From NCBI GenBank assembly GCA_018648945.1, contig JABGQJ010000010.1:1-29091 (forward strand): a stretch of DNA of 29,091 bases, read 5' to 3'. Origin of the DNA: Victivallales bacterium (GTDB lineage Bacteria > Verrucomicrobiota > Lentisphaeria > Oligosphaerales > Lenti-02). Shown here piece by piece: positions 25,231 through 29,091 of the stretch. Below the pieces are notes generated by a model. That model did no database searches. It was not told where the DNA came from and saw only the letters and a program-made list of their open reading frames with translations. Numbering within the stretch: position 1 is the stretch's first letter; every line of letters begins with the position of its first letter. A program made the translations under genes and the position numbers.

Positions 25231-25259
25231 GAAATCTCGGAGTTTAACTCCGAGATTTC
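25231..25259 (+). terminator. Strong palindrome, possible bidirectional transcript end
   Basis: A 29-base, essentially perfect palindrome centred at 25245: the left arm starts GAAATCTCGGAGTT and the right arm ends AACTCCGAGATTTC. As RNA it would form a very stable stem of about 13 pairs. It lies 57 bases after the SGNH stop and between convergent operons, the right place to end transcripts. There is no clear U-run after it in the rightward direction, so a classical terminator is not certain. A protein-binding site is the alternative. Confidence 0.5.
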
Positions 25260-25326
25260 GAAGTTGCCGTGAAGGACAGGACCACCAGATCCCAGATCTT
25301 CGGGCGTGTCGCATCGAGGCTGGCCA

Positions 25327-25353
25327 AGGTAGAAGCGGCGTCTCGCCGCTTTG
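25327..25353 (-). repeat. Hairpin repeat element, copy A (inverted orientation)
   Basis: On the minus strand this reads CAAAGCGGCGAGACGCCGCT followed by TCTACCT, matching copies B and C below. The core is an 8-bp stem (AAGCGGCG / CGCCGCTT) with an AGA loop. Confidence 0.7.
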
Positions 25354-25483
25354 TGCCCACGCGCAATGCGACAAGTCCACGTTCCTACCTTCATCCCAGT
25401 CCTTGCATCGGCGACTCCCCGTTCCCTTCGCTTCCTGCCCAAGCGAGAACTGCCGGACCAGGGCTGGCGCGCGAACGTAGCAT

Positions 25484-25496
25484 AGGCGTCCCGCCT
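25484..25496. repeat. Small hairpin AGGCG-TCC-CGCCT
   Basis: Perfect 5-bp arms with a 3-base loop, 10 bases before repeat copy B. The stem-of-GC-with-3-base-loop design is the same as in the repeat copies, suggesting the same class of intergenic element with a different stem. Confidence 0.45.
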
Positions 25497-25505
25497 GTGT
25501 CTTGT

Positions 25506-25547
25506 CTTCCCAAAGCGGCGAGACGCCGCTTCTACCCTCGCTGGCGC
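25506..25547 (+). repeat. Hairpin repeat element, copy B
   Basis: 42 bases beginning CTTCCCAAAGCGGCGAGACG and ending ACCCTCGCTGGCGC. Identical over its whole length to copy C, which starts 93 bases downstream. It contains the AAGCGGCG-AGA-CGCCGCTT hairpin. Confidence 0.75.
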
Positions 25548-25598
25548 GCCTGCCTTGGCAACTGTCTGTTCCGGTCGGTTTATGCGCGAGCCATGCCC

Positions 25599-25640
25599 CT
25601 TCCCAAAGCGGCGAGACGCCGCTTCTACCCTCGCTGGCGC
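25599..25640 (+). repeat. Hairpin repeat element, copy C
   Basis: Identical to copy B over 42 bases, including the hairpin core and the flanking tail CTACCCTCGCTGGCGC. The identity in non-coding DNA points to a recently spread or actively maintained element. Confidence 0.75.
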
Positions 25641-25782
25641 ACAGGCCAGGGCTATGCCCAGAAATCTGGATCCTACCTGGACGTGCTTGCTCAGACCTGC
25701 ATGGTCCGATAGCTGTGCCCGTAGTCCGGGAATGCCCTCAAGCGCCAGGCGATGGCGCCGTGCATCTGCTTCCGGGAGGCGA

Positions 25783-26283
25783 CTAGGCTGGCGTCCAGAG
25801 CCAGTATTCGGTCGTCCCTCGGGTAAGCTCGGAACGTACAGTCATCGAGGTGACATCGATGACGATCCCGGAGGTGCTGGTGCGCGCCTGTTCGTTCATC
25901 TTGTAGTCCGGCTTCCCGTAGTAGCCCATGAACTTGCCGAACACGACAGCCTTCTCGTCGAGATCCTCGACGACTCGAGCCGTGCCATAGGCGATGAGAC
26001 TCTCCCATGGTCCGTGGCAACACGCGTCATCCTCCGTTTGCTCCGCGGTGGCGTGCAACTTATTGATCACATAGACCACATTTGGGTTCTGGGCAATGAG
26101 ATCAAGTTTGTGGCCGCGAATACCGCAATGGAAGTAGAACTTGCCATCGACAAACGCGTGGTTCATGGGCACGGCATAGGGCGTGTTCTCGTGACACATG
26201 GCCAGCGTGCCCTGGTAGGTGTCCTGGATCACCCGCTCGCAGGCGGCACAGTTCAGGACCGGTTCGATCAAGGTGTTCGCCAT
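25783..26283 (-). CDS. Pyridoxamine 5'-phosphate oxidase-like / NimA-type flavin-binding protein
   Basis: 166 residues from the ATG at 26283, with AAGGGA upstream. A longer in-frame start at 26391 would reach back toward the poly-pyrimidine tract and add unrelated residues. The protein has the FMN-binding split-barrel pattern of the NimA subgroup: CHENTPYAVPMNHAFVDGKF at 30-49, then FYFHCGIRGHKLDLI, then NVVYVI. VIDVTSMTVRSE near the end closes the barrel. Such proteins bind FMN or F420 and reduce small molecules in the cytoplasm; NimA relatives reduce nitro groups. The true substrate here is unknown. It has six Cys, including C-A-A-C at 12-15 and a Cys pair at 88-89, which is unusual for the family. 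It is last in a leftward series after a UroD-like gene, 138 bases away. Confidence 0.85.
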   Translation of the reverse strand: MANTLIEPVLNCAACERVIQDTYQGTLAMCHENTPYAVPMNHAFVDGKFYFHCGIRGHKLDLIAQNPNVVYVINKLHATAEQTEDDACCHGPWESLIAYGTARVVEDLDEKAVVFGKFMGYYGKPDYKMNEQARTSTSGIVIDVTSMTVRSELTRGTTEYWLWTPA

Positions 26284-26378
26284 GGGATTTCCCTTTACTT
26301 CTGGTGAGCAATCCGTGAGGCGTGCCAGACTGGCCTCTCGGACGAACACTCTAGCGTGAACTGCAGGGGATGGCGAGA

Positions 26379-26423
26379 CCTCTCCCTCCATCCCTCCATC
26401 CCCCCCTCCCCTCCCCTCCCCTC
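26379..26423 (-). other. G-rich quadruplex-capable tract after the UroD-like stop codon
   Basis: The plus strand is pure pyrimidine apart from two A's over 45 bases. On the minus strand, which is the coding strand of this operon, it reads four runs of four or more G split by single A's, then further GGG runs with short spacers. The transcript between the UroD-like and NimA-like genes would contain it, starting at the stop codon. Confidence 0.7.
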
Positions 26424-27543
26424 AGTAGACTCCTTCGCTCTCCACCAGATCACGCATGATCCGGATGCGATCCTCGTCTGCGCCGGGGGGGACCTGGTCG
26501 CCAGCGTTGGCGATGAGGCGCGGGCTGAAGCGCCGCAGCGCGAGCCACTCGCGCACGTGTTTTCTGAACACCTCGAGCGACACGTTCGGCAGCCACAGGT
26601 CGGGCGAGACACCGCCGGAGAGAATGAGGTCAGGACCCGCTTCGGCACGGCACTCGGCGGGAGTGAGATCCCCCATGGGAGTCGGCGTGACGGCGTCGAT
26701 GCAATCCGCGCCGGCCTCACGGAACATGCGGAGAGCGCCACGAAGCCGACCATCGACATGAACCGCCACCTGCTTGCCGGCCGCATGGAGCCGCCGGATC
26801 ACCTCGGTGTAGTGCCGGGCCGACCAGGTCGCGAAGAAGGACGGGGGCTGGAGGTCGCTGGAGAAATTGTCGCCCATACTGATCACTTCGGCTGGGGACT
26901 GGGCAAGCAGATCGATAAGCTCAAGGTTGTTGGCATTGACAGCGTCAACCACTTGGTGGAGCAAGTCGGGGCAGTCCATGGTGGCATAGACCAGTTGCTC
27001 CGGCCCCATCCAGTAGTTCATGAGCTGCCCGATGGCACTGTAGCCGGCAGACAGATAGACGACGCCGGTATCGCCCACGGCCGCGGTCCATGCCCGATAC
27101 TGCTGCCAGTCGGAGGCGAAGGTCCGGCCGCTCATGGCGTGGCCAAACACCTCTAGATCCTGCGCCGTCCGCACCCCCCATTGGCTGATGCCCCAGGCAT
27201 AGGTCTGTTCCTCCCAGATGCGACGGCGCTCGATCACGCCCAACGGCGTCCGGAAACGCCAGGTGATCTCCGGCCCCCCGTCAAGCTCCTGGCGCACGGT
27301 CTCGGCCTCGACATCGGGCGCGAAACGCGCAGTGTAGAACTGCCCGAGATTGGGCATATAGAAACCCGCACCGACCTGCTTGTGATACTCGATCAGCGCG
27401 GCTTCCGGGCGATCGTAGACCTGGCTCAGATCCCACGGCAGCTGGTGCCGGTGGTAGAACCAGTGCGAGAGGTCCAACATGAACGGCACGCGGTCCAGAG
27501 CTGTGCCCCGATACACACTCAAAATGCGTTCTCGTTCCGTCAT
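26422..27543 (-). CDS. Uroporphyrinogen decarboxylase (UroD)-family protein, methyltransferase-like
   Basis: 373 residues from the ATG at 27543, with GGGAGA 8 bases upstream. It opens with MTERERILSVYRGTALDRVPF, the standard start of the UroD-like methyltransferase group. MGDNFSSDLQPPSFF, VAVHVDGRLRG and LILSGGVSPDLWLP are recognisable family positions. In the corrinoid methyltransferase branch (MtaA/MtbA-like) a His-x-Cys-Gly zinc motif is usual. Here it reads His-Val-Asp-Gly (His262), so Cys is missing at that place and zinc binding is uncertain. True haem-pathway UroD is unlikely because no other haem gene is near and the N-terminal Arg-rich motif is not kept. No corrinoid protein is encoded alongside. 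Neighbours are an FAD oxidoreductase upstream and a flavin protein downstream, a set common in PVC-type genomes but without an assigned reaction. Confidence 0.88.
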   Translation of the reverse strand: MTERERILSVYRGTALDRVPFMLDLSHWFYHRHQLPWDLSQVYDRPEAALIEYHKQVGAGFYMPNLGQFYTARFAPDVEAETVRQELDGGPEITWRFRTPLGVIERRRIWEEQTYAWGISQWGVRTAQDLEVFGHAMSGRTFASDWQQYRAWTAAVGDTGVVYLSAGYSAIGQLMNYWMGPEQLVYATMDCPDLLHQVVDAVNANNLELIDLLAQSPAEVISMGDNFSSDLQPPSFFATWSARHYTEVIRRLHAAGKQVAVHVDGRLRGALRMFREAGADCIDAVTPTPMGDLTPAECRAEAGPDLILSGGVSPDLWLPNVSLEVFRKHVREWLALRRFSPRLIANAGDQVPPGADEDRIRIMRDLVESEGVY

Positions 27544-27586
27544 ATGGTGTCTCCCTTTCCTGGTCCTGGGGTTCGGTGTCGGTGGC

Positions 27587-28909
27587 TCACTCCGCCACGA
27601 TGGCGCCCTGTCGGCGTAAGAGATTCTGTAGTTCGCCGGTGATCACGCGGCGCGTCTCGCCGCCGCAGCCGGTGGCCAATGCCGCCGCGCAACCGGCTGC
27701 CTGCCCAGTGATGAAGCAGCCCGGCATCACGCGCAGCGACGACTGCACCTCACGGTCGCAGGAGAGGCAGCGGCCAGCCACCAGGAGGTTGCTGAGCCCC
27801 TGCGGAATCAGCGCGCGGTACGGGATTCCGTAGCTCTCGCCTTTGCGCAAGCGGGTGGCCTCCAGACGCCGCTCGACCTCCTCCTGCTCTGCGGGGTTGG
27901 CAGAGGAGGAGTGGATGTCGATCGGGTAGGCAAAGCGACCGATCTCGTCGGGGAAACTGGCCCGTTGGAGGTAGTCCTCGTAGCACAACTGGTAGTCGCC
28001 CCGGACCCGTCGAGTTTCGCGCACAGAGAGCAGCGAAGCCGTGTTGACCAGTTCGCTGTTGGCAAAGCCGGGCACCCGTTCCCGGTAGAAGCGGTGCATC
28101 TTCCGGGCGATCTGTCGGCCCTCGATGTATCCCCTGGTAATGTCGTGTTCGTCGAGGCCATTGATGCCGTAGATGTGGCCGAGATTACCGGTGCCGATGG
28201 CCGTTCCGGTGCGGAAGAAACCCACGAAATGGCGTTCCGGTACGGGGGCGGTCCCGGCATCCATCAAGCGATGCCACACGGCGCGGTCGGAGTTCCCTTC
28301 GGCTACCCCTTGCCGGTATGCGTCCCAATCGACCCCGGCATACTGCACGCACAGGGACGGGCTCATGGTCTGCCCCTCGGCATCGCCGAGATCAAAGGCA
28401 GCCCCGGCCCAGGCCGAGAGGTTGCCATCGCCCGTGGCATCGACGAAGACGCGCCCGCGTACGGCCTTGAGACCGTGTCGGGTAGCCACCACCACGGCGG
28501 ACACCCGCCCGTTTTCCGTCAGGGCGTCGATTACCGCCAGCCCGAGATACAGTTCGATCCCGGCGGCGGTCACTTGGTCGTCGTAGACGGCCTTGAGGAA
28601 CTCGGGCTGGATGTTCTGCCAGTGGTAGTTGGGCTTCTCGCCCATGCGCCGGGCCAGCTCGTCGACCACCTCGCGGCAGATGCCGGTGGCAAGAACCCGC
28701 TCGCCGTCGTCCATCACAATGATCGCCGGCACCAGTCCGGCGGTCCCCATGCCGCCCAGGGTGCCGCTCTGTTCCAGCAGGGCCACCGAGCATCCGGTCC
28801 GCTTCGCCGCCAAAGCGGCGGCAATGCCCGCCGGTCCGCCGCCGCAGACCACCACGTCGGCTTCCGCCAGAACCGGCACACTACGCTCGGGGATGCGGAT
28901 GGTTGTCAT
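27587..28909 (-). CDS. FAD-dependent oxidoreductase (FAD_oxidored / fumarate-reductase-like fold)
   Basis: 440 residues from the ATG at 28909, with GGAAGAG just upstream. ADVVVCGGGPAGIAAALAA (18-36) is the dinucleotide-binding loop, followed by LLEQSGTLGGMGTAG, which places FAD. VFVDATGDGNLSAWAG is the second FAD contact typical of the FAD_oxidored family. GLSNLLVAGRCLSCDREVQ, then MPGCFITGQAAG, is the conserved C-terminal FAD motif. No signal peptide is visible, so it is cytoplasmic. Members often oxidise sugars, cyclitols or related metabolites in glycan-degrading bacteria, but the substrate cannot be read here. It is first in a leftward series with the UroD-like gene 43 bases downstream, so the two are probably co-transcribed. 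Confidence 0.93.
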   Translation of the reverse strand: MTTIRIPERSVPVLAEADVVVCGGGPAGIAAALAAKRTGCSVALLEQSGTLGGMGTAGLVPAIIVMDDGERVLATGICREVVDELARRMGEKPNYHWQNIQPEFLKAVYDDQVTAAGIELYLGLAVIDALTENGRVSAVVVATRHGLKAVRGRVFVDATGDGNLSAWAGAAFDLGDAEGQTMSPSLCVQYAGVDWDAYRQGVAEGNSDRAVWHRLMDAGTAPVPERHFVGFFRTGTAIGTGNLGHIYGINGLDEHDITRGYIEGRQIARKMHRFYRERVPGFANSELVNTASLLSVRETRRVRGDYQLCYEDYLQRASFPDEIGRFAYPIDIHSSSANPAEQEEVERRLEATRLRKGESYGIPYRALIPQGLSNLLVAGRCLSCDREVQSSLRVMPGCFITGQAAGCAAALATGCGGETRRVITGELQNLLRRQGAIVAE

Positions 28910-29091
28910 GGGGTCTCTTCCTTGCCTGATCTATTCATGCACATCGTCACGAAAGCCGCTGGAGTTGCGTGCGATGGAGGGTTGTAGTAGATGGCTCATG
29001 AATAGACCAGGCTAGCCTTGATGCCGCTGCGGTCTCATCGTCTCGCATGGTTGGTCACCGTCTCCACCATAGCCAGGTATTGCGGATATGC
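28910..29091. other. Upstream region of the FAD oxidoreductase operon with a 16-base inverted repeat
   Basis: These 182 bases must contain the leftward promoter. The notable content is the inverted repeat at 28924-29012. No open frame with a ribosome site was found, and no -10/-35 pair stands out. Confidence 0.4.
28924..29012. repeat. Inverted repeat with 16-base arms, one mismatch
   Basis: The left arm at 28924-28939 reads GCCTGATCTATTCATG. The right arm at 28997-29012 reads CATGAATAGACCAGGC, whose reverse complement differs at one base only. The 57 bases between are unremarkable. Position upstream of the operon suits a paired operator. The shape also suits a tiny non-autonomous mobile element, but no target-site duplication is clear. 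Confidence 0.65.

Larger units (their letters stand above)
25174..25782. other. Non-coding intergenic region between convergent operons, rich in small hairpins and repeats
   Basis: 609 bases between the stop of the tandem SGNH gene and the stop of the NimA-like gene. Open frames here are not supported: two of them are built from the repeat units read in different frames and none has a ribosome site. The content is two hairpins close to the SGNH stop, three copies of a roughly 27-42-base hairpin element (one inverted) and one AGGCG-3-CGCCT hairpin. Composition is like the neighbours. No tRNA or small RNA could be recognised. Confidence 0.6.

Noticed and set aside
25506..25640. Possible CRISPR array
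   Set aside because: There are only two direct copies plus one inverted copy, spacing is irregular, the repeat is a 3-base-loop hairpin, and no cas gene is present.
25269..25786. Possible small proteins (up to about 147 residues) in the intergenic region
   Set aside because: Their repeated segments are just the hairpin repeat read as codons in different frames, and no ribosome site is present.
1..29091. tRNA, rRNA, transposase, integrase or phage genes
   Set aside because: I looked for these by their usual motifs and context on both strands and saw none.

Overview
The window is GC-rich bacterial DNA, densely coded on both strands, and carries accessory carbohydrate-related genes with no housekeeping or RNA genes. 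The gene set suggests a heterotroph of the PVC group (Planctomycetota, Lentisphaerota or Verrucomicrobiota) or a similar glycan-degrading phylum such as Armatimonadota or Hydrogenedentota. It includes an ECF sigma factor coupled to a FecR-LamG membrane protein, secreted right-handed beta-helix proteins, Gfo/Idh/MocA and FAD_oxidored enzymes, a stand-alone UroD-like protein, and an AlgI/AlgJ-type acylation module. The taxon is inferred from gene content only.

Region 1 (1-8712) looks like a glycan-use locus. Two secreted beta-helix proteins are read leftward, and the first runs off the window. They diverge from a rightward pair made of a cytoplasmic GH38 alpha-mannosidase and a Gfo/Idh/MocA oxidoreductase. 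Region 2 (8697-15732) is a leftward series: ECF sigma factor, FecR-LamG protein (ATGA overlap), a secreted protein of unknown fold, a secreted CBM plus TIM-barrel glycosidase-like protein, and an MFS transporter. The arrangement suggests that the sigma/FecR pair senses a surface or glycan signal and that the downstream genes respond.

Region 3 (15909-25173) is the most unusual part. It holds a 1600-residue exported protein with two beta-propellers, PKD-like and LamG domains, an AlgI-like MBOAT acyltransferase, and a membrane-anchored protein carrying two AlgJ/AlgX-like SGNH domains in one chain. An unrecognised domain of about 100 residues (marks: PY, then V-x-H-W or a degenerate form, then a Pro-Phe or Gly-Trp turn) occurs twice in the propeller protein and once, more diverged, between the two SGNH domains. 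I read the three genes as one envelope or exopolysaccharide O-acylation system.

Region 4 (25174-25782) is non-coding and rich in hairpins and small repeats. Region 5 (25783-28909) is a leftward set: FAD-dependent oxidoreductase, UroD-family protein, and a NimA/PNPOx-like flavin protein. A G-rich, quadruplex-capable tract follows the UroD stop codon. The last 182 bases contain a 16-base inverted repeat with one mismatch. No tRNA, rRNA, transposase or CRISPR array was seen.
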